The notes beneath the pieces are model-generated. The model did not search any database, was not told the DNA's origin, and saw only the letters and a list, made by a program, of their open reading frames with translations. This document shows, piece after piece, positions 45,641 to 53,740 of a stretch of DNA of 64,000 nt (position 1 is its first letter; each line of letters opens with the position of its first letter). The stretch lies in the NCBI RefSeq assembly GCF_000716335.1, contig NZ_KL591004.1:416036-480035 (forward strand), given 5' to 3'. A program made the translations under genes and the position numbers. The stretch comes from Streptomyces sp. NRRL S-118. GTDB taxonomy: Bacteria; Actinomycetota; Actinomycetes; Streptomycetales; Streptomycetaceae.

Positions 45641-45858
45641 AACTCGCTCGCTCCGCTCCGGCGTGTCCCGTGAAGACGGGATCCCGATTGAGGGTTACCG
45701 CGCCCGTCGGAAGTGGCCGTTCCTTGAGAACTCAACAGTGTGACGAGATCGATCGACGGGGGTGGCGCCCCGTCCCCGTGGCGGCCGGGTGATGACCGTC
45801 GTGACCGCACTGCCTCTCGAAGCCCTTCACGGGGGTTGTGCTGGCTTGCGGTCGAACC

Positions 45859-45901
45859 GCCCCGATGGTCGTAGGCCGGGTTCGACTCCCGGCCGGGGCA
45901 C
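45859..45901 (+). repeat. Mini-tRNA-like 43-bp repeat, copy 1
   Basis: GCCCCG pairs with CGGGGC as an acceptor-like stem. Inside is a canonical T-arm, CCGGG-TTCGACT-CCCGG. Only 10 nt (TGGTCGTAGG) replace the D and anticodon arms. The segment is identical to 46,117-46,159. It cannot be a normal tRNA but looks like a minimal tRNA acceptor domain. Confidence 0.7.
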
Positions 45902-45935
45902 TGCGGCAACAAGGCCGCACGCCAAAGGAGGCGAC

Positions 45936-46070
45936 ATGCGCCGGATTACCCAGCCCCGCCATCCGAACGTTGACCAGGTCGGCACCGACGTCGAGCACAA
46001 GGGCGAGCCGCACCGCATCACGGACGTCGGCGGCAACTACTTCACGCTGGTCCGCCACCGCGACGGATGA
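45936..46070 (+). CDS. Small protein between the mini-tRNA-like repeats
   Basis: 44 residues (MRRITQPRHPNVDQVGTDVE, then HKGEPHRITDVGGNYFTLVRHRDG) from ATG 45936 with an ideal AAAGGAGG site four bases ahead. The composition is that of a small beta-rich basic protein. The first gene downstream of the GntR-controlled promoter, it may be a leader gene of the transfer operon. No family is recognised. Confidence 0.65.
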   Translation: MRRITQPRHPNVDQVGTDVEHKGEPHRITDVGGNYFTLVRHRDG

Positions 46071-46116
46071 GCCGAGAACGTCAGGATCGACGACGTCAAC
46101 GGCCAGTAGCAGCGCA

Positions 46117-46159
46117 GCCCCGATGGTCGTAGGCCGGGTTCGACTCCCGGCCGGGGCAC
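46117..46159 (+). repeat. Mini-tRNA-like 43-bp repeat, copy 2
   Basis: Identical to copy 1 at 45,859-45,901; flanks on both sides differ. The two copies are 258 bp apart and bracket the 44-residue gene. The second copy is followed by AC C, giving an ACC-like rather than a CCA end. Confidence 0.7.
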
Positions 46160-46198
46160 CGCCCCGCCGCACACGCGGCATGGGGCCTCTCGCCGGAA

Positions 46199-46228
46199 CG
46201 GTCGCCTGTCACCACAACACCGCGACTG
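46199..46228 (+). promoter_or_regulatory. Conserved stem-loop leader, copy A
   Basis: CGGTCG / CGACTG stem (one G-U pair) around the loop CCTGTCACCACAACACCG. The loop, apart from its last base, and a tail (CCGTCCCTTCGACA) recur at 53,703-53,760. It ends 39 bp before the next start codon. Confidence 0.65.
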
Positions 46229-46267
46229 CCCCGGCTCCATTCCGTCCCTTCGACACAGGAGCCATAC

Positions 46268-46585
46268 ATGCGTACGTACATCGGCACCCACCGGGTGCTG
46301 GACGCCGCCGAGTTCGCGGAGCTGGCGCTCGGTATGGAGGAGCTGCCTGCCGGTATCGACCGGGACCTGTTCCGGGGCCCGCTCACCCCGGAGACGGCCG
46401 AGGAGCGGGCGGCGCGCCTGGACGTGGCCCGTGAGGTCATCGCGGACCTGGCGGCTGAGGGTGAGGCCGGGGACGAGGTCGCCGGGTGGGACGCGCTGTA
46501 CGCCGACGCGCTGACCCGCACGGTGCCGTTTCTCCGTGCCGCCCGCACCGCCGGCCGTTCCGCCGGGGCGGGGGCAGCGGCATGA
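46268..46585 (+). CDS. Hypothetical protein, first of the transfer operon
   Basis: 105 residues from ATG 46268 (CAGGAG site). Acidic, mostly helical (LDAAEFAELALGMEELPAGIDRDLF, ERAARLDVAREVIADLAAEG). No motif recognised. The stop overlaps the GGDEF gene start (ATGA). Confidence 0.65.
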   Translation: MRTYIGTHRVLDAAEFAELALGMEELPAGIDRDLFRGPLTPETAEERAARLDVAREVIADLAAEGEAGDEVAGWDALYADALTRTVPFLRAARTAGRSAGAGAAA

Positions 46586-47223
46586 GCCAGACACTCAGCA
46601 CCCTGGCCGCTGCTCTCCCGCTCGCGGCTGGATGGTCGGTGCACAGCTTGCGGCTGCGGCGCCGGATCGAGGCGGCCGGCCGCGATCCGCTGACGAGCCT
46701 GATGCGCCGTGAGGCGTTCGAGGCCCGCGCCGGGCGCGAGCTGCGCAAGGGCCTCACGGCCGTGGTCGTGATCGACCTGGACGGCTTCAAGGCCCTGAAC
46801 GACACCCACGGGCACGCGGCCGGGGATGTCGGGCTGGTCGTCGTCGCCGCACGGCTGAACGACTGGGCGATCCGCATGGGCGGATGTGCCGCTCGGCTTG
46901 GCGGGGATGAGTTCGCCGCCGTCGCCACAGCCGCGCACCAGGTGGATCTGCTGTCGGCTCTGGAGGACCTGCACGAGACGCTGCGCGAGCCGTTCACCTT
47001 CGACGGCGAGCCGGTGGAACTGGGCGCCTCCATCGGCGCGATCCGCCACGACGACGAGTTGGCCGGCACTCTGCCCGCGCTGATGCGCCGGGCGGATGAG
47101 GCGATGTACGTGGCCAAGGAGTCCGGGGGCGGCTGGTACGTCGCCGAGGGCCTGGCCCCGGTACGCGACACCGTGAACGGCCGCCGCGCCGGGCGCCCGG
47201 GCACCGGCCGGGAGGTGGCGTGA
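46582..47223 (+). CDS. GGDEF-domain protein (putative diguanylate cyclase) carried by the AICE
   Basis: 213 residues. A short N-terminal hydrophobic helix (LAAALPLAAGWSVHSL) leads directly into a GGDEF domain: DPLTSLMRREAFEAR, VVVIDLDGFKALNDTHGHAAGD (metal-binding Asp), ARLGGDEFAAV with the catalytic signature intact at about residue 107, and RADEAMYVAKESGGGW. No sensor domain and no RxxD inhibitory site precede it. It would make c-di-GMP, the ligand of the developmental repressor BldD in Streptomyces. Translational coupling at both ends places it within the transfer operon. Confidence 0.85.
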   Translation: MSQTLSTLAAALPLAAGWSVHSLRLRRRIEAAGRDPLTSLMRREAFEARAGRELRKGLTAVVVIDLDGFKALNDTHGHAAGDVGLVVVAARLNDWAIRMGGCAARLGGDEFAAVATAAHQVDLLSALEDLHETLREPFTFDGEPVELGASIGAIRHDDELAGTLPALMRRADEAMYVAKESGGGWYVAEGLAPVRDTVNGRRAGRPGTGREVA

Positions 47224-48398
47224 TGACCACCCGAAAGCCGCTGACCACCGCGCAGAAGGTCGTCCTGACGGCTGCGTTCGTCCCCATGCTCGCCACCGGC
47301 ATCGCGGGCGGCTGGGGCACGTACAGCAACATCAGCGGGGCCTACGGCCCGGGGACGGCTCTGGGAGCCGTGGCCGCCGGTGAGGGCGCGACCGCAGTTC
47401 TGGGCCTGGTGCTGCTCGGGCTGACCATGCTGGGGCAGTCCTCACCGGGGATCATCCGGTTGGGCTTGTGGGCCCTGCCCGCCGCCGCGTCCGTCATGGC
47501 CGCGATGGCCGCTGACGACCCCGGCCGCACCGTGATCTACGCGGTGACCCCCATGGGCATGTGCGTGTCTGCGGAGGGCATGGCGTTCCTCGCCCGCCGC
47601 ATCGTCGTCCACCAGGACGGCCACGATGCCGAGGCGGCAGCCAGGGCCGCCGCCGTGGTGCGGGCCCTGGCCTATCACCAAGCCCGCGCCGCCAACCACC
47701 CCGACGAGCGAGTCAAGAAGGCGTCGGTTCGCAAGTCCTGGAAGCTCGCGCGCAAGGTCGGGCTGGGGGATGAGTCGCTGGGCGGGTTGCTGCTGGACAT
47801 CCAGCGCGACGGCATCACCCACGGTGCGAGCGCCGCCCTGTCGGCGATGTTCGCAGTCGCCCCCGGCGCCGACCGGCAGGCCATCGAGGCAGGCGGACCG
47901 CTGACTCCCGAAACTGCTACAAACCATGATGAATCGGCAGAGTACCCCTCAAATCGGTTGGGGTCTGACCTGCACAAGTCGGCCCCCCAGCCGGAGTCGG
48001 CCACAGAGGAAAATGGCGCTCTTCAGGCGGCCGACTCGGAGCCGACTCGCGATCAGTCGGCTACCCCCGAACAACTGGCCCGCGAACGCGTCCTGGAGGG
48101 TCTGGGACTGCCGACCGAGGCGCCGAAGACGGTGCCGGTGAAGTCGGTCGCCGCTGTGCAGTCGGGTCCCCGCCGGGCGACCGGTCGGGTCCCTGAGTCG
48201 GCCCGCAGCAGCCGCCCGACCCGCACCCCGCAGGAGCTGCTGGACGAGGCGCGCATGGTTACCGCCGACTGGCCCGACGAGGGGCTGACGGCTGACGCGA
48301 TCCGCAAGGCGGTCCGTACGTCGGCCGCCAACGGCCGCATGCTGCGCGACGCGCTCAAGGCCGAACGCGCCGGGCGCGCTGAGGCGACGGCTGCGTAA
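47223..48398 (+). CDS. Spd-type membrane/conjugal transfer protein
   Basis: 391 residues from ATG 47223; GTG 47220 is also in frame. Four helices in the first 140 residues (VVLTAAFVPMLATGIAGGWGTY, GEGATAVLGLVLLGLTML, LGLWALPAAASVMAAMAAD, VIYAVTPMGMCVSAEGMAFLARRIV) precede a long cytoplasmic part with a helical region (RVKKASVRKSWKLARKVG) and a C-terminal helix-turn-helix-like end (GLTADAIRKAVRTSAANGRMLRDALKAE). It is coupled to the gene on each side. Proteins of this layout occur in most AICE transfer operons and are thought to help spread within mycelium. Confidence 0.75.
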   Translation: MTTRKPLTTAQKVVLTAAFVPMLATGIAGGWGTYSNISGAYGPGTALGAVAAGEGATAVLGLVLLGLTMLGQSSPGIIRLGLWALPAAASVMAAMAADDPGRTVIYAVTPMGMCVSAEGMAFLARRIVVHQDGHDAEAAARAAAVVRALAYHQARAANHPDERVKKASVRKSWKLARKVGLGDESLGGLLLDIQRDGITHGASAALSAMFAVAPGADRQAIEAGGPLTPETATNHDESAEYPSNRLGSDLHKSAPQPESATEENGALQAADSEPTRDQSATPEQLARERVLEGLGLPTEAPKTVPVKSVAAVQSGPRRATGRVPESARSSRPTRTPQELLDEARMVTADWPDEGLTADAIRKAVRTSAANGRMLRDALKAERAGRAEATAA

Positions 48399-48760
48399 TG
48401 GCCGCCCGCCGACGCCTGTACGACCCCACCGGCGAGCGCTACGGCATCCCCACCTTCCCCTGGCGTATGGCGCCCGATGGCCTGGCCACACGCCGCCAGC
48501 TCCGCGCCCGCGGGCTCCGCCTCTGGTACTCGCGCCGCTACTGGTGCAAGGGCACCAGCCCCATCCGCGTGGCGTATCTCTACCGCCTCGACCTGGCCAA
48601 GCCCGTCCGGCCGATGACGCCCGCGAAGTGGGCGGTTCTCGCCAAGGCGAACGCCGCTCAGCGGGTGTGCCCCGAGTGCCGGCGGGATGCCGGATACCGC
48701 ATCCCGACCTCACTCGGCATGTGCGTGAGCTGCGCCGACGCGCCCCAGGTCGCTGCCTGA
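48398..48760 (+). CDS. RRQRL-motif-type zinc-binding protein
   Basis: 120 residues. Conserved start RRRLYDPTGERYGIPTFPWRMAPDGLATRRQLRARGLR, centre VAYLYRLDLAKPVRPMTPAKW, and a C-terminal zinc site C-x2-C (CPECRRDAGYRIPTSLGMCVSCAD). This is a well conserved AICE protein of unknown function, always in the operon before TraB. It overlaps the previous stop (TAATG). Confidence 0.8.
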   Translation: MAARRRLYDPTGERYGIPTFPWRMAPDGLATRRQLRARGLRLWYSRRYWCKGTSPIRVAYLYRLDLAKPVRPMTPAKWAVLAKANAAQRVCPECRRDAGYRIPTSLGMCVSCADAPQVAA

Positions 48761-48786
48761 ACCTCAACAACCCAAGGAGATCCACT

Positions 48787-49011
48787 GTGAGTACACAGAC
48801 CACGGCCCTCACGTCGCGGAGCACCGAGTTCCACTACATCACCACGGTCCAGACCCGCGACGGCGTGCTGAACACCCGCGACGGGCTGCTGACCGTCCCC
48901 ACAGGGTTCACCCGCGCCGAGTGCTTCACCCACCTGCTGGGCCAGCTCAAGGCGGAGTACGGATCGCCGATCAGCGTCCTGTACTTCGCCCTGGAGCCCA
49001 ACCAGCTCTGA
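48787..49011 (+). CDS. Small hypothetical protein of the transfer operon
   Basis: 74 residues from GTG 48787 (AAGGAGATCCACT before it). EFHYITTVQTRDGVLNTRDGLLTVPTGFTRAECFTHLLGQL, then SPISVLYFALEPNQL. Soluble, no known motif. Proteins like this commonly precede TraB genes of Streptomyces elements. Confidence 0.75.
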   Translation: MSTQTTALTSRSTEFHYITTVQTRDGVLNTRDGLLTVPTGFTRAECFTHLLGQLKAEYGSPISVLYFALEPNQL

Positions 49012-49105
49012 CCCGTACGGCTTCGCTCAGCGGGGCCCGGACGATCTGCCCGCCAAAGCGCCGTCCGGGCCCCTTCCAACCCTCCGTTTCCGGAAGGAAT
49101 CAGCA

Positions 49106-51286
49106 GTGAACCACGACGACGAAAGCGAACTGTTCAACCGGCTCGAAGCCGAAATGACCAGCGACACCGCGTCTGAGACGGGCGCGGAGGTGGTGGACCT
49201 GGACAAGGCCCGCTCCGCCCGCCAGTCGGCCGCCGACCCGACCCCGGAGCCGGACCCGACCGCCCGCATCATGGTGGACGGGCCGGAGCAGAAGGGCCCC
49301 GGCTACCTGGGGCGCCTGGCGGGCGCCGTGCGCCGCCCGATCGTCCCGGCCTGGCTGAAGTCCACGGCCGAGCTGAAGACGGCAGCCGGTTGGGTCGCCC
49401 GCCACTACGGCCACAAGGCCGGTTACCACGCCTTCCGCTCCCCGGCCTACGCCGCGCGCCTGGCGATGCAGGCGCCGCGTGGGGCAGCGAAGTTCATCGG
49501 CGGCACCATGCGGTGGGTGGCCGACAAGGAGGGCGAGCCGGTACGGCTGGCGATGGTGCAGAAGGAAGACGCGGCCACCTACCTTAAGCTCTCGCGCCAG
49601 CGTGATGGCCGCGTCCGGCTGCGCACCCTGGTGGTCATCCTGGCTTCGTTCATCGGCCTGGGAGCCGCGCTCGCCCTGTACGTCCTCGCCCCGGATTGGC
49701 TGCTGACCCTCTCGGTCGGCGCGGTCGTCATGGCGCTCGGATATGCGGGCCAGGCGGAGGACGCGCCGGTCATCAACCGGGCGGTGGAGCTGCCCAAGGC
49801 GCAGAAGCTGACCAGCGACATTGTGCTGCGGGCCCTGGCTGCGCTGAGCATTTCGCAGATCAACCAGGCGATCGCCAAGGGCCGGGACGGGTTCGTGTTC
49901 ACAGCTCCGATCACCCGTGACGGTCCCGGCTGGCGCGCTGAGGGTGACCTCCCGTACGGCGTGACGGTCTCGGATGTGATGGACCGCCGTGACCGGCTCG
50001 CCTCCGGGCTGCGTCGCCCGCTGGGTTGCGTGTGGCCCGAAGCGGTGCCGGATGAGCACACCGGGCGCCTGGTGTTGTGGGTGGGGGATCAGGACATGTC
50101 CAAGGCCAAGCAGCCTGCCTGGCCGCTGGCTAAGTCCGGGTCGGTGGACCTGTTCAAGCCGGTGGCTTTCGGCACTGACCAGCGCGGACGCTGGGTGGAC
50201 GTCACCCTGATGTACATCGCGGGCATCGTCGGAGCGATCCCCCGGATGGGCAAGACGTTCCTGCTCAGGCTGCTGCTGCTGATCGCCGCCCTCGACCCCC
50301 GGGCCGAGCTGCACACCTACGACCTCAAGGGCACTGGCGACCTGGACCCGGTGGGGGAGAAGTGCTCCCACCGCCACCGCGCCGGTGAGGACGACGAGGA
50401 CATCGAGTACGCGATCCAGGACCTGCGCGCGCTGCGGGAGGAGCTGCGCCGCCGGGCGAAGATGATCCGCTCCCTGCCCCGCGACATCTGCCCGGAGTCC
50501 AAGGTCACCTCCGAGCTGGCCAGCAAGCCGAAGCTCGGGCTGCACCCGATCGTGATCGGGGTGGACGAGTGCCAGGTGTGGTTCGAGCACCCCAAGTACG
50601 GCGGCGAGTTCGAGGAGATCTGCACCGACCTGGTCAAGCGCGGCCCCGCCACGGGAATCACGCTGCTGCTGGCCACTCAGCGGCCGGACTCCAAGTCGCT
50701 GCCGACCGGGATCAGCGCGAACGCCTCCACCCGGTTCTGCATGAAGGTCATGGGCCAGATCGAGAACGACATGGTCCTCGGCACCGGATCGTACAAGCGC
50801 GGGGTGCGGGCCACGATGTTCGCCTGGGGTGACAAGGGCATCCACTACTTCGTCGGCGAAGGCAGTGACGCCCGCATCGTCCGCAGCGTGTACGTGGACG
50901 CGGTCATCGCGGAGGCGATCGCCTCACGGGCCCGCAAGCTCCGCGAGGACGCCGGCACACTCACCGGTCACGCGGCCGGGCAGGCCCCGGTGGCGGACGA
51001 CACGGCGTCGTACGACCTGCTGCGCGACCTGCTGTCCGTCGTCGCGCCGGAGGAGCCGAAGGTGTGGAACGAAGTGGCCGTGGCGCGGCTGGCGGAGCTT
51101 CGGCCGGAGGTCTACGGCGGCTGGGAGCCGGAACAGCTCACCTCCGCGCTCAAGCCGTACGGCGTCCCCACGGGCCAGGTGTGGGGCAAGGCCGAGGACG
51201 GCAAGGGCGCCAACCGGCGCGGCTTTGAACGCGCCAAGCTCACGACCGCGATTGCGGAGCGTGACGGAAAGCGGGATGCGAGCTAG
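49106..51286 (+). CDS. traB: FtsK/SpoIIIE-type DNA translocase TraB/TraSA (main transfer protein)
   Basis: 726 residues. Cytoplasmic N-terminus, two membrane helices (LRTLVVILASFIGLGAALALYVL, LLTLSVGAVVMALGYAG, about 172-215), then the motor. Walker A is AIPRMGKTF (about 378, the A-x4-GKT variant), Walker B is HPIVIGVDECQVWF, and the motif GITLLLATQRPDSKSLPTGISANASTRFCMKV is typical of FtsK/SpoIIIE proteins of AICEs. The last 70 residues form a winged-helix-like clt-binding domain (VAVARLAELRPEVYGGWEPEQLTSALKPYG). TraB hexamers pump double-stranded element DNA between mycelia. Confidence 0.92.
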   Translation: MNHDDESELFNRLEAEMTSDTASETGAEVVDLDKARSARQSAADPTPEPDPTARIMVDGPEQKGPGYLGRLAGAVRRPIVPAWLKSTAELKTAAGWVARHYGHKAGYHAFRSPAYAARLAMQAPRGAAKFIGGTMRWVADKEGEPVRLAMVQKEDAATYLKLSRQRDGRVRLRTLVVILASFIGLGAALALYVLAPDWLLTLSVGAVVMALGYAGQAEDAPVINRAVELPKAQKLTSDIVLRALAALSISQINQAIAKGRDGFVFTAPITRDGPGWRAEGDLPYGVTVSDVMDRRDRLASGLRRPLGCVWPEAVPDEHTGRLVLWVGDQDMSKAKQPAWPLAKSGSVDLFKPVAFGTDQRGRWVDVTLMYIAGIVGAIPRMGKTFLLRLLLLIAALDPRAELHTYDLKGTGDLDPVGEKCSHRHRAGEDDEDIEYAIQDLRALREELRRRAKMIRSLPRDICPESKVTSELASKPKLGLHPIVIGVDECQVWFEHPKYGGEFEEICTDLVKRGPATGITLLLATQRPDSKSLPTGISANASTRFCMKVMGQIENDMVLGTGSYKRGVRATMFAWGDKGIHYFVGEGSDARIVRSVYVDAVIAEAIASRARKLREDAGTLTGHAAGQAPVADDTASYDLLRDLLSVVAPEEPKVWNEVAVARLAELRPEVYGGWEPEQLTSALKPYGVPTGQVWGKAEDGKGANRRGFERAKLTTAIAERDGKRDAS

Positions 51287-51386
51287 ACGGAGATCGTCGC
51301 TAGACCTAGCGGGCACCCTCGCTAGGTCTAGCACCCCTGCTAGCGACCCATATACAACCTGATCAGCCCGCTAGTGCCTAGCGGGC
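51283..51386. repeat. CTAG-rich inverted repeat cluster (candidate clt)
   Basis: Eight CTAG words in about 100 bp right at the TraB stop. GCTAGACCTAGC (51,299-51,310) and GCTAGGTCTAGC (51,321-51,332) form a perfect 12-bp inverted repeat, and GCCCGCTAG-TGC-CTAGCGGGC (51,366-51,386) a second, 9 bp. CTAG is rare in Streptomyces DNA. Known clt loci consist of short repeats next to traB. Confidence 0.7.
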
Positions 51387-51427
51387 TCCCCCTCACACAC
51401 CCTTGAAACCGCCCTTGGAGGCCCTTT

Positions 51428-51679
51428 GTGACCCTCATAGCCGCCGCTAGCCTGCTGACCCTGCTGTTTACGCTCTGTTACGCCGCTCTGTGTGCCGCCT
51501 CGCCGTTCGGCAACTGCCGCAAGTGCAAGGGCTTCGGCTACGCGCTCAAGACCGACCGGCGCGGACGGCTCAGGCCCGGCAAGACCTGCCGCCGCTGCCA
51601 CGGCGACCGCAAGCGCATCCGCATCGGCCGCCACTGGTTCAACGTCGCCATGCGCATCCACCGCGACGGCACCCGCTGA
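51428..51679 (+). CDS. Small Cys-rich membrane protein of the transfer region
   Basis: 83 residues from GTG 51428. One N-terminal helix (LIAAASLLTLLFTLCYAALC) and a zinc-ribbon-like cytoplasmic part with two C-x2-C pairs (NCRKCKGFG, TCRRCHG). Such proteins are regular members of AICE spd regions. The function is not known. Confidence 0.75.
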   Translation: MTLIAAASLLTLLFTLCYAALCAASPFGNCRKCKGFGYALKTDRRGRLRPGKTCRRCHGDRKRIRIGRHWFNVAMRIHRDGTR

Positions 51680-51694
51680 CCCATCTGACCCGCA

Positions 51695-51976
51695 TCACCC
51701 TGACCTGAGTGCGGCTTCCATGCGCTCCTGCCAGTCGTCATCGGCGAAGCCGGTCGCCATCAGCACGTCGCGGTAGTCCTGGTAGGCCAGTTCGAGCAGC
51801 GCCAGCAACTCGTCCACGTCGCCAGCCGCACCGAGCACGATCGCTGTTTGCACGCGGTCCACTTCCCAGTCCGACCAGGTGTCGGCCCACTCCTCAAGGA
51901 GCTGGATCACCACTGAGGCGTCCGGGGCCGGGAAGTCGCGGCGCACCCGCGCGCTCAGCCACTGCGCTTCGCCCAT
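51695..51976 (-). CDS. Small acidic hypothetical protein (opposite strand)
   Basis: 93 residues. VVIQLLEEWADTWSDWEVDRVQTAIVLGAAGDVDELLALLELAYQDYRDVLMATGFADDDWQERMEAAL. Acidic and helical, without motif. It is the only leftward gene within the otherwise rightward transfer and replication block, so it has its own promoter, facing the spd promoter at about 51,980-52,030. Confidence 0.6.
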   Translation of the reverse strand: MGEAQWLSARVRRDFPAPDASVVIQLLEEWADTWSDWEVDRVQTAIVLGAAGDVDELLALLELAYQDYRDVLMATGFADDDWQERMEAALRSG

Positions 51977-52032
51977 GCCATCCCCCGTTCCGCCCGCCAG
52001 GCGCGGACCTCCCGCTTGAAGGAAATTCTTCC

Positions 52033-52221
52033 ATGGCTGTGACCCTCTCGCTCGTCCTTCTGTTCGGGCTCGTCCTGTTCTTCCTGCTGCGCGGTAAGTC
52101 GCTCGGCTACGGCTCGGCGTTCATCGCCGTGATGTTCGGCTTCTTCCTCGCCTCCACCGGCGCATCCCGCCCGATCAATGAGCTCACCGCCGCCGTCATC
52201 AACGCCATCCCGGACCTCTGA
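52033..52221 (+). CDS. Small two-helix membrane protein (SpdA-like position)
   Basis: 62 residues from ATG 52033 (GAAGGAAATT before it). LSLVLLFGLVLFFLLRG and YGSAFIAVMFGFFLAST are membrane helices. It lies directly before the SpdB-like gene, as in other AICEs. Confidence 0.75.
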   Translation: MAVTLSLVLLFGLVLFFLLRGKSLGYGSAFIAVMFGFFLASTGASRPINELTAAVINAIPDL

Positions 52222-52232
52222 GGAGACAGGCC

Positions 52233-52850
52233 GTGAACGAACCGATCGTCACCCGGCACTGGCTGGCCATCGCCGCGCCCAAAGCGGCCCCCGTCCTGGC
52301 CACCTCCACCGTGCTGATCCTGGGCCGGATCTGGAACGCCAACGGCGCTGAACACAGCGTCGGCAACGCGGCCTTGATGGTCGTGCTCGCCGCCGGTGCG
52401 GCGACCGCCGGCGCTTTCGCGTCGGCCGGACGCGCGGGTGACCCGGTCATCGCCGGGACCGCGTTCGCCACCTCCGGCGCCCTCGCCCTGGCGGGGGTGG
52501 CCGGGTACGCCGACGGGCTCTCGCTGCCGCTGCTGCTGTGGGCCCTCGCCACCGCCGTCACCTACGGCCTGGCCGCCCGCTACTGGCGCACCGATCGCCG
52601 CGAAACCCTCGCCCACGAACGGCACACCAGCCTGCGGCACGAGGAACACGCCCACGTCGAGCGCGTCGAAGCCCTTCGCGCCGGGGCGCAGATCCAGGTC
52701 GCCCGCGAGGGCGCGGCCTACGCCGAAGCCCTCGCTGCCGCACTCACCGCACGCGCCGCACTGCCCGGGTTCGACCTCGCCCAGCTCACCCGGGCCGGGC
52801 TGCCCGAACTGCCCACCTCCCGCACCGACACCACCAAGGAGGACTGGTGA
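52233..52850 (+). CDS. SpdB-like membrane protein
   Basis: 205 residues from GTG 52233. Four helices in the first 120 residues (PVLATSTVLILGRIW, AALMVVLAAGAATAGAFASAG, GTAFATSGALALAGVAGY, PLLLWALATAVTYGLAARYW) and a long charged helix after them (RETLAHERHTSLRHEEHAHVERVEALR), probably a coiled coil. This matches spread proteins that assist intramycelial plasmid distribution. The stop overlaps the next start (GTGA). Confidence 0.8.
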   Translation: MNEPIVTRHWLAIAAPKAAPVLATSTVLILGRIWNANGAEHSVGNAALMVVLAAGAATAGAFASAGRAGDPVIAGTAFATSGALALAGVAGYADGLSLPLLLWALATAVTYGLAARYWRTDRRETLAHERHTSLRHEEHAHVERVEALRAGAQIQVAREGAAYAEALAAALTARAALPGFDLAQLTRAGLPELPTSRTDTTKEDW

Positions 52851-53125
52851 GCCACCTTCCCCGGCTGCGTATCCAGCGCACGGCGCTTCCTCGCAACGCG
52901 CTGATCCTGACCGACACCCCGCGCCCCGACTGCCCGGTGTGTGAGGGCATCGGCGGCATCGAGCACCCCTACGGCAATCCCGAGACGGGCGAGTACGAGG
53001 GGTCGGACTGGGAGCCGTGCCGCTGCTGGGACGAGGGCTTGCGCTGGGTCCTGTTGCCCCTGCCGCGCCTGCCCGAGCGCTTGCGCCGCCGACGCGGCGG
53101 CTACAGCGACGAACCGCCCTTCTAA
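52847..53125 (+). CDS. Small Cys-rich protein of the transfer region
   Basis: 92 residues. The DCPVCEGIGGIEHPYGNPETGEYEGSDWEPCRCW segment has a DnaJ-type half zinc site (C-x2-C-x-G and C-x-C). A basic tail follows. It is coupled to spdB. The function is unknown. Confidence 0.7.
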   Translation: MSHLPRLRIQRTALPRNALILTDTPRPDCPVCEGIGGIEHPYGNPETGEYEGSDWEPCRCWDEGLRWVLLPLPRLPERLRRRRGGYSDEPPF

Positions 53126-53142
53126 CCGAGAGGAACACCGCC

Positions 53143-53694
53143 GTGTTCGAGATCCGCGTCATCTGCAACCCGGCCGACACCGACCGCGTCACCCGCCAGC
53201 TCGTGGCTACCTTCACCACCGGCGCTGTACGCCAGCACCCCACGCGCGACGGGGAGCGCACCCGCCTGTACGTCACCGCCGACCACAAGCCCGCCGCCGG
53301 GCAGTGGCCGACGCCGGACGAGGCGTACGCCAAGGCACCCAGCATCATCAGCGAAATCGGCTGGACCGCCCAGGCCGCCAGCGACGTGCGGCGTGGCCGG
53401 CAGGACGAGCGGGAGTTCTGGCTGCGCAAGGCTGCGCTGCTGGACCGCATCGCGCTGGACGACGAGAAGGCCGGCACCCACGGCGACGCTTGCACGCTGG
53501 CCCGCCGGGCCGGACGCCACCTGATGGACCTGGACGGCGCCGACAACACGTGCGACGTGCGCGCCTACATCCGGCAGCAGTACGCGGCATGGGCCAAGCC
53601 GGAACAGCGTGCCGAGCTGGTGGCCGCTGGGCGCTGCCCAAACTGCCAGTGGCTCGACTACCAGTGCAACTGCGCGGAGCACCCCAACGCCTAG
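53143..53694 (+). CDS. Hypothetical protein of the spd region
   Basis: 183 residues from GTG 53143 (AGAGGAAC site). N-terminal small beta-alpha domain (FEIRVICNPADTDRVTRQLVATFTTGAVRQHPTRDGERTRLYVTADHKP), then a helical middle part (EREFWLRKAALLDRIALDDEKAG) and a C-terminal C-x2-C...C-x-C pattern (GRCPNCQWLDYQCNCAEHPNA). It resembles proteins encoded between spdB and the replication genes in other AICEs. Confidence 0.7.
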   Translation: MFEIRVICNPADTDRVTRQLVATFTTGAVRQHPTRDGERTRLYVTADHKPAAGQWPTPDEAYAKAPSIISEIGWTAQAASDVRRGRQDEREFWLRKAALLDRIALDDEKAGTHGDACTLARRAGRHLMDLDGADNTCDVRAYIRQQYAAWAKPEQRAELVAAGRCPNCQWLDYQCNCAEHPNA

Positions 53695-53702
53695 ATACGC
53701 CC

Positions 53703-53740
53703 GGGGCGGTCGCCTGTCACCACAACACCACGACCGCCCC
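53703..53740 (+). promoter_or_regulatory. Conserved stem-loop leader, copy B
   Basis: A perfect 10-bp stem GGGGCGGTCG / CGACCGCCCC around the loop CCTGTCACCACAACACCA, followed by a tail (CCGTCCCTTCGACA) shared with copy A at 46,199. It ends 40 bp before the primase start. Confidence 0.7.

Noticed and set aside
45859..46159. Two ordinary tRNA genes
   Set aside because: Only an acceptor-like stem and a T-arm can be drawn; there is no room for D and anticodon arms, so no tRNA was called.
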